Shown here: piece by piece, positions 1 to 8,684 of the stretch
How positions within the stretch are numbered: position 1 is the first letter of the stretch
Layout: every line of letters begins with the position of its first letter
NCBI GenBank assembly: GCA_964646205.1
Contig: CAZYAZ010000009.1
Span: 1-64,000 of the forward strand
DNA length: 64,000 nucleotides
Source of the DNA: UBA8437 sp964646205
GTDB taxonomy: Bacteria > Planctomycetota > Planctomycetia > Planctomycetales > Planctomycetaceae
Direction of reading: 5' to 3'
The notes under the pieces: model-generated
What the model saw: only the letters and a program-made list of their open reading frames with translations
What the model was told of the DNA's origin: nothing
Databases searched by the model: none
Translations under genes and position numbers: made by a program

Positions 1-89
1 AACTGACCTACCTCTTCGAAGGCCGCTACCGTCGACTCACCGACGTCGGCGGACAAAACAACCTCGCCGCACGGCTCGTCCGGGGATAA
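1..89 (+). CDS. 3' end of an unidentified protein (partial)
   Basis: An open frame enters from the left edge (first full codon at base 3) and stops at TAA 87-89. Only 28 residues are visible, ending LAARLVRG, with an aromatic/Arg-rich stretch before them. This is too little to name a family. It lies 75 bp upstream of a SASA-type esterase on the same strand, so it may be the preceding gene of the same transcript. The frame is real only if it continues outside the window. Confidence 0.45.
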   Translation, partial: LTYLFEGRYRRLTDVGGQNNLAARLVRG

Positions 90-164
90 CACGGTCGACT
101 GGCCTGGATCAGTTGACACTTCCCGTCATTCACAACACCTCCGAAACTCAACCGGAACGTCGGC

Positions 165-1148
165 ATGCCTGCCCCGCATCGCGTCACTCCCGTTCTCACA
201 CTGCTGTTGCTCTGCCTTCTCATCGACGTCGCCAACGCTCGGGATCCTCGACCCCAAAAACTGCAGGTGTTCATACTGGCCGGACAGTCCAACATGCAGG
301 GCCAGGGTGTCGTCGATCTCGACCACCCCAAGCACTACAACGGCGGCCGTGGCACCCTGCTGAAAGTGATGGCCAACCCGGCACAAGCCCGGCGTTTCGC
401 ACACGTCAGAACAACCGATGGCAAGTGGGTCGTCCGTGACGATGTCTTTGTTCGCTACCGGACTGACAAGGAACTCAAACGCGGTGGCCTCTCGATCGGT
501 TTCACCGGTTACCCGGGCAAGCACCATATCGGCCCCGAATTCCAGTTCGGACACGTGATCGGCGATGCCATCACGGCCCCCGTCCTACTGGTCAAGACCG
601 CCTGGGGCGGCAAGAGCCTCCACAAGGACTTTCGACCTCCCAGCGCATCCGGACCCACCGGGCCGTACTACCACCGCATGCTCTCAGAAATCCACGAGGC
701 ACTGGCCAGCCTCGACAAGGAATTTCCCGAGCACGCGAAGGGAGGCCACCAGCTGGCCGGATTCGTCTGGTTCCAGGGCTGGAACGACATGTTCGACAAC
801 AAGGCGTTGGCCGAGTACCAGGCAAACCTGGTCCACCTGGTCAACGACGTCCGGCATGACCTGCGGCAACCCGGGTTGCCGTTCGTCATCGGCGAACTGG
901 GCAACGGAGGTCCCAAGGCCAACAAGAACATGCTGGCAATCCGGGCGGCCCAGAAGGCGGCCGCGGCACACCCCGAAATCGGAGGCCACGCCGCGTTCGT
1001 TTCCACCACCGCTTTCGCCCGCCCCGCCAAGCAATCGCCCAATGTCGGCCACGGTCACCACTGGTTCGGGAACGCCGAGAGCTACTTCCTGATCGGAGAC
1101 GCCCTGGCCCGCGCCATGCTCACGCTCACTTCGGACAACGCCCGGTGA
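165..1148 (+). CDS. SASA-family (sialate O-acetylesterase-like) secreted esterase
   Basis: 327 aa. A Sec signal peptide (hydrophobic residues about 9-19, ending near VANA-R) precedes an SGNH-type esterase domain. The nucleophile block is LAGQSNMQG with Ser42. Further family blocks are GPEFQFGHVIGD near residue 125, KTAWGGKSL near 145 and GFVWFQGWND near 200. The last is usually WxQGExD, so the acidic residue of that block is replaced by Trp here. A C-terminal HGHHWFGNAESY likely supplies the catalytic His. The family removes O-acetyl groups from sugars, in the periplasm or outside the cell. The true substrate need not be sialic acid; acetylated polysaccharide is equally possible. An S9 peptidase gene follows after 34 bp, consistent with co-transcription. 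Confidence 0.85.
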   Translation: MPAPHRVTPVLTLLLLCLLIDVANARDPRPQKLQVFILAGQSNMQGQGVVDLDHPKHYNGGRGTLLKVMANPAQARRFAHVRTTDGKWVVRDDVFVRYRTDKELKRGGLSIGFTGYPGKHHIGPEFQFGHVIGDAITAPVLLVKTAWGGKSLHKDFRPPSASGPTGPYYHRMLSEIHEALASLDKEFPEHAKGGHQLAGFVWFQGWNDMFDNKALAEYQANLVHLVNDVRHDLRQPGLPFVIGELGNGGPKANKNMLAIRAAQKAAAAHPEIGGHAAFVSTTAFARPAKQSPNVGHGHHWFGNAESYFLIGDALARAMLTLTSDNAR

Positions 1149-1182
1149 TCACCGATCACAATTCACCACGAAAGACACCACG

Positions 1183-3240
1183 ATGAATCACTCTCACGCT
1201 ATCGTCGCATTCGTCATCGCCGTGGCCGGCTCGCTGCCGGCGGTGGCTGCCAGGCCACTGGAGTTGATCGACGCCTTCGCACTCGAATACGCCTCGAATC
1301 CACAGATCTCCCCCGACGGCAAACAGGTCGTCTACACCCGCAACTCGATGGACATCATGACCGACCGCGTCCGCGGACGGCTCTGGACTATCGACACCGG
1401 TGGCAAGAACCATCGCCCACTGCTGGATGACTCGATCAAGGCCTCGGGTGCCACCTGGTCTCCCGACGGCAAACGGCTGGCCTACTCCGTCAGTGGCGAA
1501 ACCGGCAACGAGTTGGTGGTCCGCTGGGTCGACTCGGGACAAACCGCACGGGTCGCACAACTCGACCGGTCACCGGGCAATCTCACCTGGTCCCCCGACG
1601 GCCGGTCCCTCGCCTTCACCCTCTTCATTTCCACGAAACAAAAACCGTTCGCCAGCCTGCCGAAACCGCCCAAGGGTGCCGAGTGGGCCAAGCCGGCCCG
1701 CGTGTTCGACCAGGTGAGATACCGGGCCGACGGACGTGGCTATCTCGAACCCGGCTTCACTCACATCTTTGTCGTCCCCGCCGAGGGTGGGGCGCCACGG
1801 CAACTGACCTCGGGCAACTACAACCACTCCGGCCGCCTGTCGTGGACCGCCGACTCGGGGCAGATCATCTTCTCGGCCACACGTCGTCCCGACTGGCAAC
1901 TCCAGACCCGCCGGTCGGACTTGCACAGCGTCGCCGTTGCCGATGGGACAATCACGACACTCACCGATCGCAAGGGCCCCGACCATAGCCCCACCGTTTC
2001 ACCCGACGGCAAGTGGGTCGCCTATCTCGGGTACCAGGACGTCGGCAAGAGTTACCAGGCCGACGAATTGACACTCCAGCGGCTCGACAAAGCCAACACC
2101 CCCCCACGTGTCCTCGCCGCCACGCTGGATCGCACGCCTGGGATGTCGATCTGGGCGGCTGACAGTTCCGGCCTGTTCTTCCAGTACGACGACCAGGGAA
2201 TCACCCGGGTCGGTTTCGTGTCTCTGAAGAAACCCGAGAAAGTCGTTGCCGTGGCCACGAACGTCGGCGGCACGGTCATCGGACGGCCCTACGCGGGCGG
2301 CACGTTCTCGGTCTCCAACGACGGGACGCTGGCCTACACCCAGACTCGTCCCGAGTACCCCGCGGACGTGGCAATCACCCCGCAGGGCAAACAATCACGA
2401 CGAATCACAGGACTCAACCACGACCTCCTCTCGCAACGCCAACTCGCCCGCACCGAAGCCATCCGATACAAGTCGTCCTTCGATGGTCGCGAGATGCACG
2501 GCTGGGTCGTCACTCCCCCCAGCTTCGATGCCCGGGCACGGAACAAGGACTCGAAACCACTTCCGGTGATGCTGGAGATTCACGGCGGACCTTTTGCCAA
2601 CTACGGCGAAAGATTCTCGTTCGAGATCCAGTTGTACGCGGCAGCCGGTTACATCGTCCTGTACACCAACCCGAGGGGTAGCACCGGCTACGGCCGGGAA
2701 TTCACCGACCTGATCGATCACAACTACCCCAGTGAAGGCGATTTCCAGGACATGATGTCCGGGCTCGATGTCCTGATCGATCGTGGCTGGGCTGACCGGA
2801 ACCGACAATACATCACCGGTGGCAGCGGCGGCGGGATCCTGACCGCGTGGGTCGTCGGCAAAACCGGACGTTTCAAGGCGGCCGTCGCCCAGAAACCTGT
2901 CATCAACTGGCACAGTTTCATCGGCGTCACCGATGCCTACCCCGGCATTTCCCGCTACTGGTTCCATCACATGCCATGGGAAGAACCCGAACGGTACCTG
3001 GCCCGCTCACCCATCTCGCTGGTCGGCCAGGTCACCACCCCGACGATGCTGTTGACCGGCGAGGATGATCACCGCACGCCAATCTCGGAGTCCGAGCAGT
3101 TCTACCAGGCCCTGAAGCTGCGAGGCGTCGACACGATGATGGTCCGGGTGCCCGGGGCCAGCCATGGCATCGTCGCTCGCCCCAGCCGGTTGATGGTCAA
3201 GGTGGCCCACGTGCTCAAGTGGTTCCAGGTGCACCGCTAG
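1183..3240 (+). CDS. S9 (prolyl oligopeptidase family) serine peptidase
   Basis: 685 aa with a Sec signal peptide ending near AVAA-R. Residues about 35-390 form a TolB/PD40-type beta-propeller with repeated xSPDGKxxxY/F blades (for example ISPDGKQVVYTR and WSPDGKRLAYSV). The C-terminal alpha/beta-hydrolase domain has the oxyanion-region LEIHGGPFANYG. Its nucleophile Ser548 lies in GGSGGG, Asp629 in GEDDHRTP and His661 in GASHGI, so the full triad is present. It is predicted to act as an exported di-/oligopeptidase or acylaminoacyl-peptidase on short peptides. The gene follows the SASA esterase by 34 bp and faces the convergent DUF1501 gene 36 bp away. Function within the family is not resolved further. 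Confidence 0.93.
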   Translation: MNHSHAIVAFVIAVAGSLPAVAARPLELIDAFALEYASNPQISPDGKQVVYTRNSMDIMTDRVRGRLWTIDTGGKNHRPLLDDSIKASGATWSPDGKRLAYSVSGETGNELVVRWVDSGQTARVAQLDRSPGNLTWSPDGRSLAFTLFISTKQKPFASLPKPPKGAEWAKPARVFDQVRYRADGRGYLEPGFTHIFVVPAEGGAPRQLTSGNYNHSGRLSWTADSGQIIFSATRRPDWQLQTRRSDLHSVAVADGTITTLTDRKGPDHSPTVSPDGKWVAYLGYQDVGKSYQADELTLQRLDKANTPPRVLAATLDRTPGMSIWAADSSGLFFQYDDQGITRVGFVSLKKPEKVVAVATNVGGTVIGRPYAGGTFSVSNDGTLAYTQTRPEYPADVAITPQGKQSRRITGLNHDLLSQRQLARTEAIRYKSSFDGREMHGWVVTPPSFDARARNKDSKPLPVMLEIHGGPFANYGERFSFEIQLYAAAGYIVLYTNPRGSTGYGREFTDLIDHNYPSEGDFQDMMSGLDVLIDRGWADRNRQYITGGSGGGILTAWVVGKTGRFKAAVAQKPVINWHSFIGVTDAYPGISRYWFHHMPWEEPERYLARSPISLVGQVTTPTMLLTGEDDHRTPISESEQFYQALKLRGVDTMMVRVPGASHGIVARPSRLMVKVAHVLKWFQVHR

Positions 3241-3276
3241 AGGCGGACAACCGGCCCTCCACTCCCGAGGAGCCTC

Positions 3277-4728
3277 CTAGCCGATGATCTCGTGGATCAC
3301 CCGTCCAGCCACATCGGTCAAACGGATGTCGCGGCTGTTGTGTCGGAACGTCAGTTGCTCGTGATCGAGTCCCAGTTGATGCAGGATCGTCGCGTGCAGG
3401 TCGTGCACGCTGACCCGGTTCTCGACCGCCTTCATGCCAATTTCGTCGGTCGCACCGTAATGGGTTCCACCGCGGACACCACCACCGGCCATCCAGGTGG
3501 TGAATGCCTGGGGATTGTGGTCCCGACCGGTCCCCCCCTTCTGCACCAGCGGCAATCGGCCAAACTCTCCACAACACACCACCAGTGTCGAATCGAGCAA
3601 TCCTCGCTGCCTCAGGTCAGTCAACAGGCCCGCTATCGGCCGGTCGGTCTCACCGGCAAACTGGCGATGATTGCGATCGATGTTGGAATGCCCGTCCCAG
3701 CAATCGTCGTTGTTGAAACCGCCGCTGTAGAGTTGTACGAATCTCACGCCACGTTCGACCAGCCGACGAGCCATCAACGCCTGGCGACCAAAGTGATCGC
3801 ACCGCGGATCGTCGAGGCCATACAACGCACGGGTCGCCGCCGTCTCCTGGGACAACTCCAGGGCCTCGGGTGCCGCCATCTGCATCCGGTAGGCCAGTTC
3901 GAAACTGCGAATCCTTGCTTCCAGTTCCGCCCGGCCCGGCAATCGACGCTCGTGCCGACGATTCAGCCGGGAAATCAGTCCCAGTTGCCGCCGCTGCATC
4001 CGGTCGGTCAACCGGTCGGGACGTCTCAGGTTGTCGATCGGCTTGTCGTGACTGACAACCGGGGTCCCCTGGTACACGCCCGGCAAAAATGCAGACCCCC
4101 AGGCCGACGCCCGGGACTTTGGAGTGCCCCGCCCGCGTGAATCGTACATGACTATGAAACCCGGCAGATTCCGGTTCGCAGTCCCCAGCCCGTAGGTCAC
4201 CCACGATCCCACGCACGGAAAACCCATCCTGGCCATCCCGGTGTTCATCTGGAACTGGGCTGGTGAATGGTTGTTCTCGTGAGCAAAGCACGAGTGGATG
4301 AACGCCATGTCGTCGCTGTGACGGGCCGTTTGGGTGAAGAGCTCAGAACACCACGTCCCCGAATCGCCATACCGTCGGAACGAAAACGGCGATCGCATGA
4401 TCGGACCACCCAGGCCGGCAAAAAAACCGGTCGATTGATCAAAGTCCTTGACCGTCTGGCCGTGTCGCCGAGCCAATGCTGGCTTGTAGTCCCAGGTGTC
4501 GACCTGGCTGGGCGCACCGTGCATGAACAACCAGATGACCGACGTCGCCCCCGGCCGGTGGTGTGTCGATCGGGGAGCCAGGGGGACTCGTGGATCCGGC
4601 CCCGTCATGGCTCCTTCGGCCAACAGGCTCGCCATGGCCAGCGTGCCGCAACCGGCACCCGCCCGCGACAGAAAATCGCGGCGCGAAGCGTACCCGGTCA
4701 TTCGATGTGCAATGGGAGATTCAGGCAT
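3277..4728 (-). CDS. DUF1501 protein, subtype paired with DUF1549/DUF1553
   Basis: 483 aa. The start is taken at the ATG at 4728, 31 bp after the upstream stop; an ATG at 4701 is the alternative. Residues 14-30 (ASRRDFLSRAG) are a Tat-type twin-arginine leader. The DUF1501 fold, distantly related to sulfatases/alkaline phosphatases, is shown by FMHGAPSQVDTWDYKP near residue 70, CGEFGRLP near 387, GRDHN then WMAGGGVRGG, and a tail with HATILHQLGLDHEQLTF. GRLP replaces the usual GRTP. It lies directly downstream of a DUF1549/DUF1553 gene on the same strand, the standard planctomycete pairing. The biochemical role is unknown; an exported metal-dependent hydrolase is the best structural guess. 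Confidence 0.92.
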   Translation of the reverse strand: MPESPIAHRMTGYASRRDFLSRAGAGCGTLAMASLLAEGAMTGPDPRVPLAPRSTHHRPGATSVIWLFMHGAPSQVDTWDYKPALARRHGQTVKDFDQSTGFFAGLGGPIMRSPFSFRRYGDSGTWCSELFTQTARHSDDMAFIHSCFAHENNHSPAQFQMNTGMARMGFPCVGSWVTYGLGTANRNLPGFIVMYDSRGRGTPKSRASAWGSAFLPGVYQGTPVVSHDKPIDNLRRPDRLTDRMQRRQLGLISRLNRRHERRLPGRAELEARIRSFELAYRMQMAAPEALELSQETAATRALYGLDDPRCDHFGRQALMARRLVERGVRFVQLYSGGFNNDDCWDGHSNIDRNHRQFAGETDRPIAGLLTDLRQRGLLDSTLVVCCGEFGRLPLVQKGGTGRDHNPQAFTTWMAGGGVRGGTHYGATDEIGMKAVENRVSVHDLHATILHQLGLDHEQLTFRHNSRDIRLTDVAGRVIHEIIG

Positions 4729-4759
4729 GGGCGACGGCCCGTCGGAGGTTCGACACGGG

Positions 4760-7378
4760 CTACTCGATATAAAGGAACTCGTTGAGACAGAAAATGGCCT
4801 GGCACAGATCCACCCAGGCGAGGTCCAGCGGATCGGGTGGCGATTGGCCCAGGTACTCGTGCCCCTGGCGAACATGCAACAACCGGACCTGCTCGTCAGA
4901 CAGCGACCTCCGGTAGATACGAACCTCGGCCAGGTCCCCGTGAAACGCGCCGGAATCGTGTTCGTCGATCAGTCCGAGTTTCAGAGGCACCGTGTTGTCA
5001 ATATTGGTCGGCGACGGCTCAAGAAGTGTACGGTCCGGCGACAACTTGTCGTCCAGAAACAGTTTCACCGTGCGGCCAGACCGGACCGCCGTCGCGCGGT
5101 GCCAGCGGCCCCGGTGAATCGTCCCGATCGAATCCAGGTAATTGACCGGTCCCTTGCCCTGCCGCAGGTTGCGAGTGGAAAACCGCAGGTGTCCCCCGTT
5201 CTCGTGAAAGAAATACCCGGTGTAGGAAGCACCAGCTCCGGGATAAGAATCCTTGCCCAGGATCTGGGTTCCCCCATCGCTGGCTGGATCCATCCGGAAG
5301 ACCACCGACACGGTGAAATCGCCGGTTCCAAACTCCACCAGTGGATTGTCGTCGGCCTGCAGCACCGTCGGCCCGGGACCAAATCGGACGGCGGGCCGGC
5401 CGGTCGGCGTGGCATCAGCGACCAGTCGCGGACGACCTTTGCCACGGGGCCGAAAGACAATTCCGGTCTGCCCGGCACGGTCATCGGCCCAGCGAGAGAC
5501 GTCACCGGGTGACAGCCCCACGGCCGTCAGATCCAGCACCAGCCCACTACCGGCCTCACGTTTCCCGGATTCGAATTGGCGTGCCAGGGCCTGGTAGCCC
5601 GTCTTTTGCTCTTTCAGAAACTCGAGCGCCAGTGCCACGCTCGAGCGATCGGGTTCCCGGCCGAGCACCCTGCGGAACAGATCCCGAACCAGCACCGACG
5701 ATTCGGCTTTCGGACGATCGGCCTGCAAGCGTCGAGCCAACGCGGCAGCGGCCTGGCGAACCACCGGACCATTGAGAAACGCCAGGGCCTGGGGCGACAC
5801 GATTGTCGAGGAACGAATGGCGGTTCCCTGCAGGGTGTCGGGCAGGTCGAAGAGTGCCAGCAAGGGGTCCGGCTGGCTGCGTTTGACCCGGAAATAAATG
5901 GCGCGTCTTGGATGGCTTGTGTCCAGAGACCCCGGACCAAACATCCGACTGTCAAAACGGTCACCCAGCACCAACAGGCTGTCCCGGATCGATTCCGCCT
6001 CCAGTCTCCGAACCCGGCGACCGCGGAACAGCGTGTCGTCCGTCTCGGTCCGTTCCGAGGTCAAGACTGCCTGGCGGTAGGTCTGGCTACCAAGCACCAT
6101 CCGGTGGATCGACTTCATCTGCCAGCCGCTGCGGATCAACTCCGAGGCCAACCAGTCGAGCAACTCCGGATGAGTCGGCGGCTGTCCCTGGTCTCCAAAA
6201 TCATTGGGAGTGTTGACCAGTCCCCTGCCAAAATGGTGCTGCCAAATGCGATTGACGATGACACGGGCCAACAGGTGTCCCGCTCCGCGTCGAGTGTCTG
6301 TCACCCAGCGAGCCAAACCACTGCGTCGCAGGGTCGGGCGATCCTTTCCGGACACCGCGGGTGGACCTGGAACAGCAAAGTCCTGTCCGGCCACCCCCTC
6401 AGCCAGCAACACGTCAAGGTAACCGGGCCGCACCTGGTGGTCCTTCAACTTCACGTCACCGCGACGCAGAAACCAGGTCCGCGTGAAAAATGCTGGGCCG
6501 GGGTTGTAGAGACGGGGCAACGGCTTGAGTCCCTCGCCGGCCACCAGCACCGGGAGCACTCCAGACCCACTGGTGCCGCGGGTGGACAGGTTCATCTCGC
6601 CACGAACTGTCCGCTCGAAGATCGCCACGAACCGGTAATACTCCTCCTGCGAAATGGGATCGAACTTGTGGTCGTGGCATCTTGCACAACCGACCGAAAG
6701 CCCCAGCAGCGACGTGCCAACCGTGTTGACCAGATCGTCCAACTCGTCGTAACGCTCCTGTTCGACCCGCACCTTTGCGATGTCGGCGTTGTGGACCCCG
6801 GCGGCCAGGAATCCCGTGGCCATCCGGGCCAGGGGATCCGCCGGTGCCAGTTCATCGCCCGCCAACTGCCATCTGACAAAACGGTCAAACGGCATGTCGT
6901 CGTTGAAAGCACGGACCACGAAATCGCGAAAGTGGTACGCGTTCTTGTTGTCCAGGTCGTGTTCGAAGCCATAACTCTCGGCAAACCGCACCACGTCCAG
7001 CCAGTGGCGTCCCCATCGCTCTCCCATGTGCGGATTGGCCAGTAGTCGTTCAACCAGCCGTGACCATGCGTCCGGACGACGGTCAGACAGGAAGAGTTCA
7101 CGTTGACCGGACGTTGGCGGTAGCCCGAGCAAGTCGAAACACACTCGCCTCAGCAACTTCTCGTCGTCAGCCCTGGCTGATGGACGCAGGTTGGCCAACT
7201 CCATCCGCCGCAGAATGAACTGGTCGATCGAGTTGGACGGCCAACCGGACTCCGCCCCCCTGGGAACGGTGAAACGCAGTGGCTGAAATGACCAGAACCC
7301 AATCGGTTCGGCGGCCACCAGCGGTGTGGCAACAACACACAGGACAACAACGATCCGACACAAGGCCCGCACGACCAT
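4760..7378 (-). CDS. DUF1549/DUF1553 protein with nested LamG domain, no N-terminal cytochrome domain
   Basis: 872 aa from the ATG at 7378, chosen because a clean signal peptide follows (VVVLCVVATPLVAA-E); an in-frame ATG at 7426 is less likely. DUF1549 starts almost at once (SIDQFILRRM, LLGLPPT, GERWGRHWLDVVRFAES). It carries a single CxxCH at Cys231-Cys234-His235 in CARCHDHKFDP, a heme-type motif. DUF1553 follows (ARWVTDTRRGAGHLLARV, VNRIWQHHFGRGLVNTPNDF, LEAESIRDSLL). A LamG/concanavalin-like domain of about 220 residues is inserted before the conserved last helix (AIFCLNEFLYIE). The usual N-terminal planctomycete cytochrome C domain is missing. It is co-directional with the downstream DUF1501 gene. 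Role unknown; an exported c-type-heme-linked enzyme complex is plausible. Confidence 0.93.
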   Translation of the reverse strand: MVVRALCRIVVVLCVVATPLVAAEPIGFWSFQPLRFTVPRGAESGWPSNSIDQFILRRMELANLRPSARADDEKLLRRVCFDLLGLPPTSGQRELFLSDRRPDAWSRLVERLLANPHMGERWGRHWLDVVRFAESYGFEHDLDNKNAYHFRDFVVRAFNDDMPFDRFVRWQLAGDELAPADPLARMATGFLAAGVHNADIAKVRVEQERYDELDDLVNTVGTSLLGLSVGCARCHDHKFDPISQEEYYRFVAIFERTVRGEMNLSTRGTSGSGVLPVLVAGEGLKPLPRLYNPGPAFFTRTWFLRRGDVKLKDHQVRPGYLDVLLAEGVAGQDFAVPGPPAVSGKDRPTLRRSGLARWVTDTRRGAGHLLARVIVNRIWQHHFGRGLVNTPNDFGDQGQPPTHPELLDWLASELIRSGWQMKSIHRMVLGSQTYRQAVLTSERTETDDTLFRGRRVRRLEAESIRDSLLVLGDRFDSRMFGPGSLDTSHPRRAIYFRVKRSQPDPLLALFDLPDTLQGTAIRSSTIVSPQALAFLNGPVVRQAAAALARRLQADRPKAESSVLVRDLFRRVLGREPDRSSVALALEFLKEQKTGYQALARQFESGKREAGSGLVLDLTAVGLSPGDVSRWADDRAGQTGIVFRPRGKGRPRLVADATPTGRPAVRFGPGPTVLQADDNPLVEFGTGDFTVSVVFRMDPASDGGTQILGKDSYPGAGASYTGYFFHENGGHLRFSTRNLRQGKGPVNYLDSIGTIHRGRWHRATAVRSGRTVKLFLDDKLSPDRTLLEPSPTNIDNTVPLKLGLIDEHDSGAFHGDLAEVRIYRRSLSDEQVRLLHVRQGHEYLGQSPPDPLDLAWVDLCQAIFCLNEFLYIE

Positions 7379-7471
7379 GACCACTTCAACACCGGGACAA
7401 TTTCCTTCGACACCAGAATGACACATCCGGAAGGCTCATTCCACGATAGATGAAGCTCCGCGTGCTGTTCG

Positions 7472-7500
7472 TTGTCTACAGCACGATGGTCCAACATAAT
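7472..7500 (+). promoter_or_regulatory. sigma70-type promoter for the enolase-superfamily gene
   Basis: -35 TTGTCT (7472-7477), 17-bp spacer, -10 CATAAT (7495-7500), 36 bp before the ATG at 7537. It lies in the 158-bp divergent region shared with the DUF1549/DUF1553 gene. Seen by eye only. Confidence 0.45.
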
Positions 7501-7536
7501 CACTCGTTCCGTCACGCATCACATTGGCCACCGTTC

Positions 7537-8643
7537 ATGAAAATCACCCGCATCGAAGTCCGCACCGTCGCCCCCGAAGTCCAACGATTCACCTGGTCCT
7601 TCGATCTCCCCGAACAGTTCATGACCAACACGGTCGTGAAAATCGAGACCGACGCGGGCGTCCAGGGAGTGGCAGGCGTCTCCAACTACACGTCATACGA
7701 CTTCGACCGGTACACGGCCGAAACCATCCGGCACCTGGCACCTGTCCTGATCGGCAGGGATCCCCGCGATCGCGAGCAGATCTACTACGATCTGCGGCCC
7801 CGGGTTTTTCCGCTCTCCCCAGGTGCACTGGCCGTGGTCGACGTGGCGCTGTGGGATCTGGCCGGTCGGATCGCCGAGAAACCGGTCCACGAACTCCTGG
7901 GAGCCACCCGTACCAGCATCCCGGCCTACGCCAGCACGCCCCTGATGGACGATGTCCCCGCCTACCTCGAGTTGATCGGGCAACGGCTCGAGATGGGATT
8001 CACCGCGGTGAAGTTCCACTGCTGGTGCCTGCCCGAGAAGGACCTCGAACTCTGTCGGGCCGCCCGCGAACATTTTCCCGGGACGGCCTTCATGCACGAT
8101 GTGGAAAACAACTACTCACACCAGGACGCGCTGACGGTGGCCCACGAACTGGCCGAATTGGGCTTCACCTGGTTCGAAGCACCATTTCCCGACTGGGACC
8201 TCGACGGCTACCGACAACTGACCTCACAGGTGGATGTCCCGATCATTCCCTCGGGCAACTGGTTGATGGACCTGCAGTCTTTCGGCCATGCCGTCCGCTC
8301 GGGAGCCTGGACTCGGGCTCGTACCGACATCACCTGCCTTGGAGGCCTGACCCCGGCGTGGCAGGCATTGCAGTTGTGCGAGGCCGAGGAGATTGGGTGC
8401 GAGGTGCTGGGCTGGGGCAACACGCTGATCTCCGCCGCCAATCTTCACCTGATGCTCGCCAACGATTGCTGCAGTTACTTCGAACAGTCTGTCCCTTACG
8501 AACCCTACGAGTACGGGATGCTCGACGTCATCCGCACCGATTCCGACGGTCAAGTTACCGCCCCCGACGCACCCGGCCTGGGAGTCCAAGTGGACTGGGA
8601 CGCCATGGAAGCCGCGACAGTGCATCGACTGGTCTTCGACTGA
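7537..8643 (+). CDS. Mandelate racemase / muconate lactonizing enzyme family (enolase superfamily)
   Basis: 368 aa. The start is the ATG at 7537 (MKITRIEVRTV, the classic first strand of this family); an in-frame ATG at 7450 would add a non-conserved leader overlapping the promoter. The N-terminal capping domain is followed by a (beta/alpha)8 barrel. The second-strand Lys159-Phe-His161 is in the K-x-K/H position. Likely Mg ligands are Asp188, Glu214 and Asp264. The C-terminal GWGN replaces the usual His motif. Members abstract an alpha-proton from carboxylate sugars, dehydrating or racemising them, so an aldonate/uronate dehydratase is a reasonable guess. No signal peptide, so cytoplasmic. 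It is transcribed away from the gene at 4760-7378 and 41 bp before another DUF1549/DUF1553 gene. Confidence 0.9.
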   Translation: MKITRIEVRTVAPEVQRFTWSFDLPEQFMTNTVVKIETDAGVQGVAGVSNYTSYDFDRYTAETIRHLAPVLIGRDPRDREQIYYDLRPRVFPLSPGALAVVDVALWDLAGRIAEKPVHELLGATRTSIPAYASTPLMDDVPAYLELIGQRLEMGFTAVKFHCWCLPEKDLELCRAAREHFPGTAFMHDVENNYSHQDALTVAHELAELGFTWFEAPFPDWDLDGYRQLTSQVDVPIIPSGNWLMDLQSFGHAVRSGAWTRARTDITCLGGLTPAWQALQLCEAEEIGCEVLGWGNTLISAANLHLMLANDCCSYFEQSVPYEPYEYGMLDVIRTDSDGQVTAPDAPGLGVQVDWDAMEAATVHRLVFD

Positions 8644-8664
8644 TCACCGGTCACCGCAACCGTC

Positions 8665-8673
8665 TGGTAGAAT
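8665..8673 (+). promoter_or_regulatory. Extended -10 (TGG-TAGAAT)
   Basis: TGGTAGAAT ends 11 bp before the ATG at 8685. Transcription from it would give an almost leaderless mRNA for the cytochrome-DUF1549-DUF1553 gene. No matching -35 is obvious and no Shine-Dalgarno sequence is seen before the ATG. Confidence 0.4.
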
Positions 8674-8684
8674 CACGCTTCGCC

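Noticed and set aside
113..118. Perfect TTGACA before the SASA esterase gene
   Set aside because: No reasonable -10 lies 15-19 bp downstream (the sequence there is C-rich). The gene may be read from upstream instead.
7524..8684. Upstream extension of the cytochrome-DUF1549-DUF1553 frame
   Set aside because: It is Arg/Pro-rich and overlaps the enolase-superfamily gene in another frame. The signal peptide starts at 8685.
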